From Elusimicrobiota bacterium (lineage in GTDB: Bacteria > Elusimicrobiota > Elusimicrobia > UBA1565 > UBA9628): a stretch of DNA of 64,000 bases. Location: contig JACRDN010000023.1 in assembly GCA_016218575.1 (NCBI GenBank), forward strand, positions 62,001 through 126,000, written 5' to 3'. The notes beneath the pieces are model-generated. The model was not told the origin of the DNA. It did no database searches and saw only the letters and a list, made by a program, of their open reading frames with translations. How positions within the stretch are numbered: the stretch's first letter is position 1; the number at the start of each line of letters is the position of its first letter. This document shows, in pieces, positions 51,604 to 60,644 of the stretch. Both the position numbers and the translations under genes were made by a program.

Positions 51604-53507
51604 TGCCCAATCCCTCAGGCCCTAGAATCGTGGTGGCCACCACTCCCATCCGCCCTTTGCCCACGGACTACGCCCCGGTGGGAAGCCTCTCGGTCTTGAG
51701 CGCCTTGAACCGCGCAGGCTACAAGAATACCCATTTCTACAATATAGACCTCCTGCGCCCCTCGTATGAGCAGGCGGTCCGGGACATTGCAGCACTCAAG
51801 CCGGACGTCTTCGCGATCTCCGCGGTGGTCTCGACCGCCTACGAATACACCAAGAAGCTCTCCTTGGACGTCAAGCGCGCCCTGCCGGGGACGACAGTCA
51901 TCATGGGCGGAAACCTCGGCACTTCCGCGGAGATACTCCTGCGCAAGACCGGAATAGACTTCATCGTCACCGGCGAGGGCGAGCGGGCGGCCGTGGACTT
52001 CATGCGCCTGTGGGAGACGGCCCCCAAGAGCCGCGAGGAGTACAGACAGGTCAAAGGGCTGGCCTTTGTCGACGGCAAGGGCGAGCTCGCGGTGACTCCC
52101 TACGCCGAGCCCCTGAAGCCCGAGGAGCTCTACGACATAGACTGGGGAATCCTCGAGGACCTCGGCCAGCTCGACTATTTCATAGTGCCCGCCGCCAATT
52201 CCGGCAAGCTCGCCGTGACCGACCGCGAGGATCCCAAGATCATCAAGGTCAAGCGCGACGGGAAAACCGTGGCCATGATCAACACCTGCAAGGGGTGCGT
52301 GGCCCGCTGCACCTTCTGCCACCGCTGGGACAAGGGCATACGCTACATCCCGGTGCCGGTCCTCATGAGGCGCATGGACGAGATGATGCGTCGGCACAAC
52401 GTGGGATTTTTCCGCATGGGCGACGAGAACTTCGGCTCGGACAAGCGCTGGCTCTCGGAGTTTCTCGCCGAGATCAAGAAGCGGGACGTGCTCTGGCGCG
52501 TGGGCGGCATGCGCGTCAACTCCATCACCCCCGAGTACATAGACCTCATGAAGGCCGCGGGCTGCGTCACCATCTTCTACGGCATGGAAAGCGGCAGCCA
52601 GAAGATGATCGACGTCATGGAGAAGAAGACCACGGTTGAGCAGAACAAGAGGGTCATGAAGTGGATGGTGGAAAAAGACGTGAGCACCATCATCCAACTC
52701 ATCGTGGGCATGCCCGGCGAGGACACCGGGACCGTGGCCGAGACCTGCGATTTTTTGCGCTACTCGGCCACCCTCACTCCGGATTGGGACCCTAACAACG
52801 TGAGCGTGAACTTCGCCCAGGCTTTGCCCGGAACTCCCCTCTACGAGGTCGGGCGCCGGCGCGGCCTCATCGGCCAGAGCCTGGACGACGAGGAAGAGTA
52901 CCTCCTCAAGATATCCGACCGAGACGCCCGAGACGGGGAGACCGCGATCAATTTCACCGAGTTTCCGCGCCTGCTCCTGGAGCGCTGGCATTACGATCTG
53001 CAGAGCGCCGGGCGCTTCGCCTTCATCGAGAAATTCGGCATGGAGGCCTACAAGCGGATACTCGCCAAGTCCGCCCTGTTCGAGGAGGAGCCCGACTCCG
53101 GCTACTTCGCCTCCCCGGCCCGCGACCGGGTGCTCGAGTCGAGCGCTTCCACCGACAAGCTCCACCAGCAGGCAGACCGCTCCAAGTTCAGCATGAGCCG
53201 CTATCCCTCGATTCTCGCCTTGATCCGGATGCGCAAGTTCAACATGCTTCCCATCCTCCATCCGCGGCTTTTCATGAGGCTCGGGTTCATCAGCACCTGG
53301 ATCGTGTTCATCAACGCGGCGCGCAAGTACGGGGTCGCCCAGATCCCGCACATGGTCGGGGAATATCTCTCCTGGCGGGTCACGGGGCTCTTCGTGCGGC
53401 GGCAAGGCTTTCCGCGACTTTCCCTGCGCAAGATGGTGAATGAGAACCACCTGCCCCCTATCCCGGCCGACAGCCCGGCCATGGAGTCCCTGAGGGCGGG
53501 GCGCTGA
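51603..53507 (+). CDS. B12-binding-domain radical SAM protein
   Basis: 634 residues. An N-terminal cobalamin-binding-like domain (about 10-150; IVVATTPIRPLPTDYAPVGS, IMGGNLGTSAEILLRKTGID, VTGEGE) precedes the radical SAM core with NTCKGCVARCTFCHRWD (CxxxCxxC near 230-240), GDENFGSDKRWLSEFL and YGMESGSQKMIDVMEKKT. The C-terminal 200 residues are helical. Such proteins methylate or rearrange unactivated carbons in lipids, sugars or peptides. In this cluster a glycan or lipid substrate is likely but not shown. Confidence 0.88.
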   Translation: MPNPSGPRIVVATTPIRPLPTDYAPVGSLSVLSALNRAGYKNTHFYNIDLLRPSYEQAVRDIAALKPDVFAISAVVSTAYEYTKKLSLDVKRALPGTTVIMGGNLGTSAEILLRKTGIDFIVTGEGERAAVDFMRLWETAPKSREEYRQVKGLAFVDGKGELAVTPYAEPLKPEELYDIDWGILEDLGQLDYFIVPAANSGKLAVTDREDPKIIKVKRDGKTVAMINTCKGCVARCTFCHRWDKGIRYIPVPVLMRRMDEMMRRHNVGFFRMGDENFGSDKRWLSEFLAEIKKRDVLWRVGGMRVNSITPEYIDLMKAAGCVTIFYGMESGSQKMIDVMEKKTTVEQNKRVMKWMVEKDVSTIIQLIVGMPGEDTGTVAETCDFLRYSATLTPDWDPNNVSVNFAQALPGTPLYEVGRRRGLIGQSLDDEEEYLLKISDRDARDGETAINFTEFPRLLLERWHYDLQSAGRFAFIEKFGMEAYKRILAKSALFEEEPDSGYFASPARDRVLESSASTDKLHQQADRSKFSMSRYPSILALIRMRKFNMLPILHPRLFMRLGFISTWIVFINAARKYGVAQIPHMVGEYLSWRVTGLFVRRQGFPRLSLRKMVNENHLPPIPADSPAMESLRAGR

Positions 53508-53518
53508 CCTCGGACGGC

Positions 53519-55360
53519 GTGGGGAAAACACTAGCCTTCGTCGAAACCGGCGCGCAGGTCCAGGACGGGATCTCCCTGGCCCGGAAGACGAGCCGGGCCT
53601 TGACTTGGATCGCCTTGGCGCCGCGGGCCTCCTGGGAGCTCGAGCGTTTGGGCGAGCCCTTCCACGACTTGGACGAGTTCGCCGATCTTCCGGCCTTGGC
53701 CGAGCTCGACACGCTCTCCATCGAGCGCACCGAATCCTTCTGCCGCTTCATTGACGAGCGCCTGGCGGCCTTCGCCCCGGGCCTCCAAAGCGGGCTTTCC
53801 TGCTACTACAATTTACGGCATGTCTTCAACGCCCCGGCCTTGTGCGACGCCTATTATCGGCGCATCCGGGCGGCCTTCCCGGAGGCCGGGGAAATTTGGT
53901 TCTGGGAGAGCCCGGCGGAGGCTCCGGGCCCGGAGCTGCGACTCAAGCGCGAGTCCATGTGGTCCCGCTACCTGGCCTTGAGGCTCAAGAGGGACAATAT
54001 CCCCTTCAAGGCTTTTCCTGCAGTTGGGGACGAGCCGGCTCTGGCTCGTCCCAGGCCTAGGGCCTGGTTTAAAGCTTTCCAATGCCTGGTCGAGACCGTC
54101 CGCGCGCTTTTTTACCCCCCCGCGCGGCGCCTGGCCGTGCTCGATGAAAGCTATAGCCTGGGGCTCATGCTCGAGCGCAATCGCGCAAGGGGGGACTTCA
54201 CGGTTTTCAACTTGAGCCGCCTGCTCCAGATCTTAGCACCCCTTTTGCGCCTGCGGCCGGGCCGCGGCCGGGCCGCGCGCGAGGCTTCGCTTTTGTGGAG
54301 CAGTCTTTGCCGGGAGCCGGAATTTAAGCGGCGCTTCGTTTGGGACGGCCTTGACGTATTCCCTTTGGTCGAGGGCCAGTTGAGCTATTTTTTTCGGGAC
54401 CTCGTCCCGGAAATGATGGGGCTCGACGGGCTCGCCTTCCGGATGCTCGCCCTTATGCGCCCCAAGGCCGTTCTAGCCTCGGCCATGGGGCTTTTCCGCG
54501 AGAAGATCATAGCTCTGGCCGCGCGGCGCGCGCGAGTCCCCTTCGTCGTTTACCAGCACGGGGAAATCGGCCTTCGGACCATGGGGCCGAGGAGCCCGAA
54601 CTTCTGGTACTATAACGACGTGTACTTTTCCGACCTCTTCCTGGTCTTCGGCCGCGGCCAGGAGGCTTTCTGCCGGGAAAAATACGGGGACCGGGCCAAA
54701 ACCGCCTGCGTGGGCTCGGCCGCCCTCGACCGCTTGACCGAGCGGGCGCGAAAGGCGGACCGTAAGCGCGTGAAGGAGTCCCTGGGGTTTTCCCCCGACC
54801 GGCCCCTCGTGGCCTATCCCCTGGGCCAATTCGGCATGGGGATCAAGGTCCCGCCCACATATCGCACCGACTGCGCCGCGGTCAAGCTCGAGCGCCGCGT
54901 TGTGGATCTTTTCGCCGAGTTTCCAGGGGCGGATCTTGTCGTAATCCCCAAGCTGGGGGAGTTCTGGGCGCAGAACCCCTTGCCTGAATATCTGGCCTCG
55001 CGGAAATATCCCAATGTCTTCCTCCATACCACCGGATTTGGGAAATTACTCCAGGCCGCCGACGCCTTCATCATGGACTGGCCGAGCACCGCCTTTCTCG
55101 AGGCTCTGACCACGGACCGCCCCATCTTGATCACGGACTGCGGGCTCAACTGGCAGTGGCAGGAGAGCGCCCGCGCGCATTTCGGCAAGCGCGTGCTCTA
55201 CGCTCGCGAGCTTGAGGATTTCCTGGCTCTGGTCCGGAAAACCTTAAAGGAACGGGACTTCGGGCCCCGGCCCGACCGGGGCTTCATATCGGAGTACGGG
55301 ACTTTCCTTGATGACGGACGAAGTGCTGAGCGCGCCTTGGAGAGGCTCGCGGCCCTATGA
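53519..55360 (+). CDS. CDP-glycerol glycerophosphotransferase-like surface carbohydrate protein
   Basis: 613 residues from a GTG. The C-terminal half has the GT-B polymerase look: VVYQHGEIGLRTMGP, LVFGRGQEAFCREKYGDR, GSAALDRL, PPTYRTD, then LLQAADAFIMDWPSTAFLEALTTDRPILI, similar to the TagF/capsule phosphotransferase donor-site region. No membrane helices. The 3' end overlaps the formyltransferase gene by four bases. A 10-bp perfect hairpin lies in the gene (54027-54052). Assignment to a precise family is moderate. Confidence 0.62.
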   Translation: MGKTLAFVETGAQVQDGISLARKTSRALTWIALAPRASWELERLGEPFHDLDEFADLPALAELDTLSIERTESFCRFIDERLAAFAPGLQSGLSCYYNLRHVFNAPALCDAYYRRIRAAFPEAGEIWFWESPAEAPGPELRLKRESMWSRYLALRLKRDNIPFKAFPAVGDEPALARPRPRAWFKAFQCLVETVRALFYPPARRLAVLDESYSLGLMLERNRARGDFTVFNLSRLLQILAPLLRLRPGRGRAAREASLLWSSLCREPEFKRRFVWDGLDVFPLVEGQLSYFFRDLVPEMMGLDGLAFRMLALMRPKAVLASAMGLFREKIIALAARRARVPFVVYQHGEIGLRTMGPRSPNFWYYNDVYFSDLFLVFGRGQEAFCREKYGDRAKTACVGSAALDRLTERARKADRKRVKESLGFSPDRPLVAYPLGQFGMGIKVPPTYRTDCAAVKLERRVVDLFAEFPGADLVVIPKLGEFWAQNPLPEYLASRKYPNVFLHTTGFGKLLQAADAFIMDWPSTAFLEALTTDRPILITDCGLNWQWQESARAHFGKRVLYARELEDFLALVRKTLKERDFGPRPDRGFISEYGTFLDDGRSAERALERLAAL

Positions 55361-56142
55361 GCAGGCTCGACCTCCTGGTTCTCACCGCGGACCGGCCGCG
55401 CCACCGCTATTTCGCGGCGGAGTTGTCGAGGGCCTTTCCCAACTCCCGGTGGCTGTCCGAGGCGTCCGCGGCGCCGAGCCCGGGAGGGGCGGAGGGCCTT
55501 TCCCGGCATTTCCAGCGCTTCGAGGAGGCCGAGGCGCGTTTTTTCGAAGAATCCGAGCGCCAAAATCAGGCGCTGCTCTTGGAGCGCCTGGCGCGGCAAA
55601 TCCCGCGGGGTGGTCTTAATCAAGCCGAGACGGTTGAGTTCATTAAGGGCTTAAATCCTCGCTTCATCGCGGTCCACGGCACTGGAATCATCCGCGAGGA
55701 CTTGATCCGCGCCTTTCCGGGCCGGCTCGTGAACCTCCACGCGGGGCTCTCGCCTTACTACCGAGGCACCGGGACCAATGTCTGGCCCTTCTACAACCGG
55801 GAGCTCGAGTACGTGGGCATGACCGTGCACTACATCGACGCCGGGATAGACTCGGGAGACATCATCCTGCAGGGGCGGCCGGTTTTCAAGGCCGAGGACG
55901 ACACCCACACCATCGGCTGCAAGAACGTGGTCCTGGGGACCGGGCTCATGGGCCGCGTGATCGAGCGTTGTCTGGCCGGGGGCTCGCCCCCGGCCGTAAG
56001 GCAAGACAAAAGTCAGGGGCGTCTTTATTTGAAAAAACAGTTCACCGAAGAGATCGTGGTCGAGATCGAGCGCTTCATCGCCTCGGGCGGGGTCCGCGAG
56101 TACGCCAAGGCGCCCCGACAGGCCCGCATCGTTTCTTGGTAA
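55357..56142 (+). CDS. Formyltransferase-domain protein (probable sugar N-formyltransferase)
   Basis: 261 residues. FPGRLVNLHAGLSPYYRGTG (N-x-H) and GMTVHYIDAGIDSGDIILQG (Asp) are the catalytic N-H-D set of the PF00551 formyltransferase fold, which uses N10-formyl-tetrahydrofolate. The N-terminus differs from methionyl-tRNA formyltransferase and there is no tRNA-binding C-terminal domain, so a sugar-amine acceptor is more likely. It ends one base before legB, whose pathway creates a C4 amino sugar; a role in formylating that amine is inferred. Confidence 0.82.
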   Translation: MSRLDLLVLTADRPRHRYFAAELSRAFPNSRWLSEASAAPSPGGAEGLSRHFQRFEEAEARFFEESERQNQALLLERLARQIPRGGLNQAETVEFIKGLNPRFIAVHGTGIIREDLIRAFPGRLVNLHAGLSPYYRGTGTNVWPFYNRELEYVGMTVHYIDAGIDSGDIILQGRPVFKAEDDTHTIGCKNVVLGTGLMGRVIERCLAGGSPPAVRQDKSQGRLYLKKQFTEEIVVEIERFIASGGVREYAKAPRQARIVSW

Positions 56143-56143
56143 A

Positions 56144-57148
56144 ATGAAAACCAATATGGCTTGGAAAGGGGTCACAGTCGCGGTGACGGGCGCGGGGGGC
56201 TTTATCGGAAGTCATTTGACCGAGGCCCTTTTAAAGGAAGGGGCCGAGGTCCGGGCCTTGGTGCGCTACAACTCGAGGGGCACGCGGGGCTTCTTGGACC
56301 GCGTCCCTCCGGAGCTTTCCAGGAAGCTCGATGTTTGGGCCGGCGACGTCACGGACTGCGCTTTCGTGGACAAACTGGTCAAAGGCCGCGAGGTCGTCTT
56401 CCACCTGGCCGCCCTCATCGCCATTCCCTACTCCTACGAGGCCCCCCGCAGCTTCGTCTCGGTCAACGTCGAGGGGACGTTGAACGTTTTAGAGGCCTGC
56501 CTGCGCTCGGGCGTCAAAAAGCTCGTGCAGACTTCCACCTCCGAGGTGTACGGCACCGCGCTTTACGCGCCCATGGACGAGAAGCACCCCCTGCAGGGGC
56601 AATCCCCGTACTCGGCCTCCAAGATCGGGGCCGACCAACTCGCCGAGAGCTTCCACCGCTCCTTCGGGCTTCCGGTGGCGATCGTGCGCCCCTTCAACAC
56701 CTACGGCCCGCGGCAGTCGGCGCGCGCGGTCCTGCCCGCGGCCATTTGCCAGGCTCTCTCCGGGAAATCCCGCGTCGAGCTCGGGAGCCTCTCCCCGGTG
56801 CGAGACTTCAATTTCGTGGAGGATACGGTGGCGGGATTCCTGGCGGCGGCGGCGAGCCCGCGCTCGGTGGGCGAGACCATCAATATCGGTTCCGGCCAGG
56901 GGGTTTCCATAGGCGAGGCCGCGAGGCTCATCTTGAAGCTTTCCCGAAGCTCGGCGCGACTGTCCCAGGATCAGAAACGCGTCCGCCCGGCCAAGAGCGA
57001 GGTGGGGCGGCTTATCTGCGACAACCGCAAGGCCAGGCGCCTGCTCGGCTGGAGGCCTAAGGTTAGTCTTGAGGAAGGCCTGCGCCGGACCATCGCCTAC
57101 GTCGGCGGGCACGGCTCCGAGTACGATCCGCGGACTTACGCGGTTTAA
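56144..57148 (+). CDS. legB: NAD-dependent 4,6-dehydratase, LegB-like
   Basis: 334 residues. VTGAGGFIGSHLTEALLKEG, FHLAALIAIPYSYEAPRSFV, VQTSTSEVYGTALYAPMDEK, PLQGQSPYSASKIGADQLAE (YxxxK) and FNTYGPRQSARAVLPAAICQ match the LegB-type dehydratase family of legionaminic acid pathways closely. It would make a 4-keto-6-deoxy-HexNAc nucleotide for the later aminotransferase. Start chosen at the ATG two bases after the formyltransferase stop. Confidence 0.88.
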   Translation: MKTNMAWKGVTVAVTGAGGFIGSHLTEALLKEGAEVRALVRYNSRGTRGFLDRVPPELSRKLDVWAGDVTDCAFVDKLVKGREVVFHLAALIAIPYSYEAPRSFVSVNVEGTLNVLEACLRSGVKKLVQTSTSEVYGTALYAPMDEKHPLQGQSPYSASKIGADQLAESFHRSFGLPVAIVRPFNTYGPRQSARAVLPAAICQALSGKSRVELGSLSPVRDFNFVEDTVAGFLAAAASPRSVGETINIGSGQGVSIGEAARLILKLSRSSARLSQDQKRVRPAKSEVGRLICDNRKARRLLGWRPKVSLEEGLRRTIAYVGGHGSEYDPRTYAV

Positions 57149-57154
57149 TTCCCG

Positions 57155-57946
57155 GTGGCCTCTTTCGACGCCGACGCCTGCCCCTTTTGCGGGCCTGGTT
57201 CCGCGGGGATTTTCCGCAAGGACAATCCCCGCGATCTTTGGCGCTGCGGCGTTTGCGGCACCATATTCCCCAGGCCGCGCCTGGGGTTTGAGGGCTGCGC
57301 TGAGGCCCTTCAGTCTCTGGACCGGCGCCCGCGGCCCTTGGACCCCCCGGTTTCGGCCTCGGATCCCCTGTGCCGGCTTATAGTCCGTCATATCTCTCGC
57401 CGGGGCCTCGCCCTGGACGTGGGCTCGGCCACCGGAGGCTTTTGCGCGGCCTTGGACGCCCTCGGCTTCGAGGCCCATGGCTTGGAGCCCCAGGCCTCGG
57501 CCCGGCTGTCGGCCGGCCAGCGTGGTACGAGAACTCATCCTGGGTTTTTTCCGGAGCAGATTCCGGAGGCGCTGGCCCAACGGCGCTTCACTCTTATATC
57601 CATACTTGAGTCGATCTATTATTTTCACGACCTTCGCCGGGCCCTGCGCATGGCGCAGGCCCTACTAGAGCCCTCTGGATATCTCTTACTTAAGGCCCAT
57701 CACGCCGAGTCCCCGGTCTACGCGGACGGCCAGCTCTCCCTATTCCGCCGCTTCGGAGACCATGTCCAAGGCATTCCCACGGCGGCCTCTCTCAGGCATT
57801 GTCTGGAGGCTTCTGGCTTTGGAATCGTGCACCTGCGGGGGCTCGCGCCCATATCAGGCCTTCTTTCCCGCTTGCGGGCTGGGGTGCTTCCTTGGACCGA
57901 GCCTGGGAAAGCTGACCGGCTGGTAATCCTGGCCCGCAGGCCCTAG
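57155..57946 (+). CDS. Zinc-ribbon SAM methyltransferase
   Basis: 263 residues from a GTG. An N-terminal four-Cys ribbon (CPFCG...CGVCGTIFPRPR) and a degenerate Rossmann core with LALDVGSATGGFCAALDALG and LISILESIYYFHDLRRALRM. Same architecture as the EPS-operon methyltransferase at 18701-19612, but shorter and divergent. It lies between legB and the aminotransferase gene, so methylation of the nonulosonic acid or of a carrier is possible. Confidence 0.75.
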   Translation: MASFDADACPFCGPGSAGIFRKDNPRDLWRCGVCGTIFPRPRLGFEGCAEALQSLDRRPRPLDPPVSASDPLCRLIVRHISRRGLALDVGSATGGFCAALDALGFEAHGLEPQASARLSAGQRGTRTHPGFFPEQIPEALAQRRFTLISILESIYYFHDLRRALRMAQALLEPSGYLLLKAHHAESPVYADGQLSLFRRFGDHVQGIPTAASLRHCLEASGFGIVHLRGLAPISGLLSRLRAGVLPWTEPGKADRLVILARRP

Positions 57947-58467
57947 CGAAACACGAGTGCTGCCAGAAGGGCGTCCCGATTTTCCCCCCAAATGAGGTCT
58001 TTGTCGAATGACCGGGGCAGCTCCAAGGTGACCGTCGGGATGCCTCCCTCGATGCCCGCGTAGGTTCCGAACGAGCCCGGGGTGGCGTACCCGATGTTCG
58101 GCTCGAGCCTATAGCCGTTGGCGCGGGCCATGGCCGCGGCCAGGACTTTGGCTTTCGGGGGGTCATAGTTCACGCTGCGATAGGGAGAGTGGATTGAAAC
58201 GATGCGGGCGGGCCGATAGTCCCGAAGCAGCCGGATCACCATCCGCGTTTCAGGTTCCGATTGCGGCTTCGAGCCTCCCCATTCCCGGCCTCCCGGCGGC
58301 TTCCTTTCCCAGTTCTTGGCCGGGAAATTCCGGTTGATATCCACCCCCGCCGCGTTCATCCTCCTCTTCATGTGCAAGCCGTCCGGGTTGACTCGCGGGA
58401 CGATGATCGCGGCGCGGCCCTGCAAGTACCGCGGATTATTCGCCAGGAACGCGCCGAAGCGCTCCAA
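57943..58467 (-). pseudogene. Truncated M14 carboxypeptidase/MpaA-like remnant
   Basis: 174 residues from a TTG. VPRVNPDGLHMKRRMNAAGVDINRNFPAKNW, SEPETRMVIRLLRDYRPARIVSIHSP and TLELP match the middle and end of M14 amidases (third zinc His and catalytic Glu present), but the first zinc motif (HGxE-like) is missing: an in-frame TAA lies a few codons upstream of the TTG and no other frame there restores it. It is the only minus-strand gene among the nonulosonate genes and overlaps the methyltransferase end. Confidence 0.6.
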
Positions 58468-58507
58468 CGCGAACTTTCGCTGTCGCGCGATAGGCCGGGG
58501 CTGTTAA

Positions 58508-58536
58508 TTGCAGGCCCCGAGTCAAAAAGATAAAAT
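58508..58536 (+). promoter_or_regulatory. Promoter of the aminotransferase-NeuA-NeuB-SDR-NeuC operon
   Basis: TTGCAG (58508-58513) and TAAAAT (58531-58536) are 17 bases apart, and the -10 box ends six bases before the ATG at 58543. The predicted transcript starts at the start codon; no Shine-Dalgarno sequence is visible. Confidence 0.5.
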
Positions 58537-58542
58537 AGCTGC

Positions 58543-59940
58543 ATGTTGCGCGCTCCCACGGCTCGGGCAAAGCTCGCCCTATTCGGGGGAACGCCCGTCC
58601 GCAAGAAGCCCTTTTCCGGTCCCGCCGTGTTCGACGCCTCCGAGCGCAAAAACGTCCTCGAGGTCCTGCAGGACAAGGCCCTCTCGCGCTTCATGGGCAG
58701 CCCCTCGGCTGACATCGACAAGCAGCTCGCCATACCGAGTGCTGCGGCCGCGAGGTACAATCCCCAGCACTTCATGTTCATCGGAGGGCGCAAGGTGCGG
58801 GCCCTCGAGGCGGAGTTCGCCGCGCGCTTCGGGGCGAAGTACGCCGTCGCCGTCAACTCGGCGACCTCGGGTCTCATGACGGCCTTGGGGGCCTGCCGCC
58901 TCGGCCCCGGCGACGAGGTGATCACGACCTGCCTCTCCTTCAACGCGACGGCCGTCAGCATTTTGGCTTTTAACTCCATCCCGGTTTTCGCGGACGTGGA
59001 CCCCGAGACTTTCTGCATGGACCCGGAGGATGTCCGCCGCAAGATCACGCCTCATACCAAGGCCATTTTGGTGGTGCATTTGTTGGGCCGCGCGGCGAAT
59101 ATGGACGCCATCCTCGGGATTGCGCGAGAGCGCGGGCTTATGGTGATCGAAGATTGTTCTCAATCGCCGGGCACTCTTTACCACGGAAAGCCAGTAGGAA
59201 CGCTCTCTCCCATAGGAGTGTTCAGTCTACAGGACACGAAAAATATCGTTTCTGGCGAAGGCGGAGTTATCATCACAAGCGATCCGGATCTCGCCCGGCG
59301 CTGCCGCCTCATCCGCAACCACGGGGAGTCCATCCCCGGGCCCGAGGCCGGCCCCGAGGAGCTCTGCAATTTGGTGGGCTTCAATTTCCGCATGACCGAG
59401 CTGACAGCCGCCGTGGCCTTGGCCCAGGTCAAAAAGCTCAAGGCCAACAACCAGCAGCGCAACGTCAACGCCCGCTACCTGGCACAGAGGCTCGCCAAGC
59501 TCCCCTATCTGCGGGTTTGCGAGGGGTTTGCCTCGGACGGCAACGTCTGCCATGTCCTGCCCATGCTCTACGACGCCGAGTCCGCCGGGGCGAGCCGCGA
59601 CGCGGTGCTGGCGGCCTTGCGCGCCGAGGGGATTCCCACGGGCACGGGGTACCCCCGGCTCATGCCCGAGAATCCGATTTTCACGAAAAAGATCGCCTTC
59701 GGCTCCCAGGGCTGGCCTTGGGAGCCCTTCGAGCATGGCCGGGCCCGGGTCTACCGCCGGGAAGATTACCCCGTCGCAGCCTCCCTCATCTACGAGAAAT
59801 TCATCTGGTTCTACCATGTCAACGCCCCCAACACCCCCAAGGACATGGAGGACGCGGCCAAGGCTTTCCAAAAAGTATTCTCGAACCTCGAGGCCTTGAG
59901 GGAGTACACGCCCTCCGGGCCCAAGGTCTACAAGTGGTAA
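58543..59940 (+). CDS. DegT/DnrJ/EryC1 sugar aminotransferase (LegC position)
   Basis: 465 residues, longer than typical LegC (about 390). FGAKYAVAVNSATSGLMTAL, GPGDEVITTCLSFNATAVSI, MVIEDCSQSPGTLYHGKPVG (PLP-contact Asp) and FSLQDTKNIVSGEGGVI with the Schiff-base Lys are classical. NFRMTELTAAVALAQVKKL follows. It sits where LegC is expected, between legB and the CMP-transferase genes, and would aminate the 4-keto sugar. The C-terminal extension (PENPIFTKKIAFGS... YHVNAPNTPKDM) is unlike the shortest LegC enzymes, so a different keto-sugar is possible. Confidence 0.85.
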   Translation: MLRAPTARAKLALFGGTPVRKKPFSGPAVFDASERKNVLEVLQDKALSRFMGSPSADIDKQLAIPSAAAARYNPQHFMFIGGRKVRALEAEFAARFGAKYAVAVNSATSGLMTALGACRLGPGDEVITTCLSFNATAVSILAFNSIPVFADVDPETFCMDPEDVRRKITPHTKAILVVHLLGRAANMDAILGIARERGLMVIEDCSQSPGTLYHGKPVGTLSPIGVFSLQDTKNIVSGEGGVIITSDPDLARRCRLIRNHGESIPGPEAGPEELCNLVGFNFRMTELTAAVALAQVKKLKANNQQRNVNARYLAQRLAKLPYLRVCEGFASDGNVCHVLPMLYDAESAGASRDAVLAALRAEGIPTGTGYPRLMPENPIFTKKIAFGSQGWPWEPFEHGRARVYRREDYPVAASLIYEKFIWFYHVNAPNTPKDMEDAAKAFQKVFSNLEALREYTPSGPKVYKW

Positions 59941-60644
59941 GGCCGAACGTCCTGGCCGTGATCCATGCCCGAGGGGGCTCCAAGCGCATTCCCCTGAAAA
60001 ATGCCAAGCTGCTCAATGGTAAGCCCTTGGTTGCTTACATGATCAAGGCCGTCTTGGCCGCCAAGAAAGTGACGACCTGCCTGGTGTCAAGCGACCATCC
60101 CGAGATCATCCGGATCTCCAAGGAAGCCGGGGCCTACGTCCCCTTCGTGCGCCCGGCCGACATCTCCGAGGACGTGCCCTCCGAGCTCGTGACCCGGCAC
60201 GCCGTGAAATGGGTCGAGGAGAACACGGCAAAGCGCGTGGACATCGTCATCACCATGCAGCCCACGACTCCCTTCGTTCGCCCCGAGGACGTGAATGCCT
60301 GTGTGGCGGCCGTGGAGGAGGGGGCGACCTCCTGCGTGAGCGTTTTTCCGGTGCACGAGCGGCCGGAGTGGATGTTCTATATAGACGGGGAAGGCCTGGC
60401 CAAGCCTTTCCTCGGCAAGGAGATCAAGGGCGAGCTCGGGGTTTCCCAGAAGCTTCCCAAGATGTACATGCCCAACGGCGGCATCTACGCCACGCGCCGC
60501 GACGTCATGATGGAGCAAGGCTCGATTTACGGTGACCGCATGAAGGTGCATGTCATGCCCCGGGAGCGCTCGGTGGACATAGACGACCCGATAGACTTCG
60601 AGTTCGCGGAGTTTCTCGCCAAGACCGCGTTCAAGGATGGCTAA
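59934..60644 (+). CDS. CMP-nonulosonate (sialic/legionaminic acid) cytidylyltransferase
   Basis: 236 residues from a GTG that overlaps the aminotransferase stop by seven bases; the frame upstream is a shadow. AVIHARGGSKRIPLKNAKLL is the CTP-binding motif, VSSDHPEIIRISKEAGA, TMQPTTPFVRPEDV and NGGIYATRRDVMMEQGSIYG follow, with the C-terminal SVDIDDPIDFEFAEFL (NeuA/LegF/PseF signature). Activates the acid made by the next gene product. Whether the acid is Neu5Ac, Leg or a variant cannot be read from this gene alone. Confidence 0.9.
   Translation: MVRPNVLAVIHARGGSKRIPLKNAKLLNGKPLVAYMIKAVLAAKKVTTCLVSSDHPEIIRISKEAGAYVPFVRPADISEDVPSELVTRHAVKWVEENTAKRVDIVITMQPTTPFVRPEDVNACVAAVEEGATSCVSVFPVHERPEWMFYIDGEGLAKPFLGKEIKGELGVSQKLPKMYMPNGGIYATRRDVMMEQGSIYGDRMKVHVMPRERSVDIDDPIDFEFAEFLAKTAFKDG

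Noticed and set aside
59154-59933. Upstream extension of the CMP-nonulosonate transferase frame
   Set aside because: It is a shifted shadow of the aminotransferase gene; the cytidylyltransferase signature begins right after the GTG at 59934.
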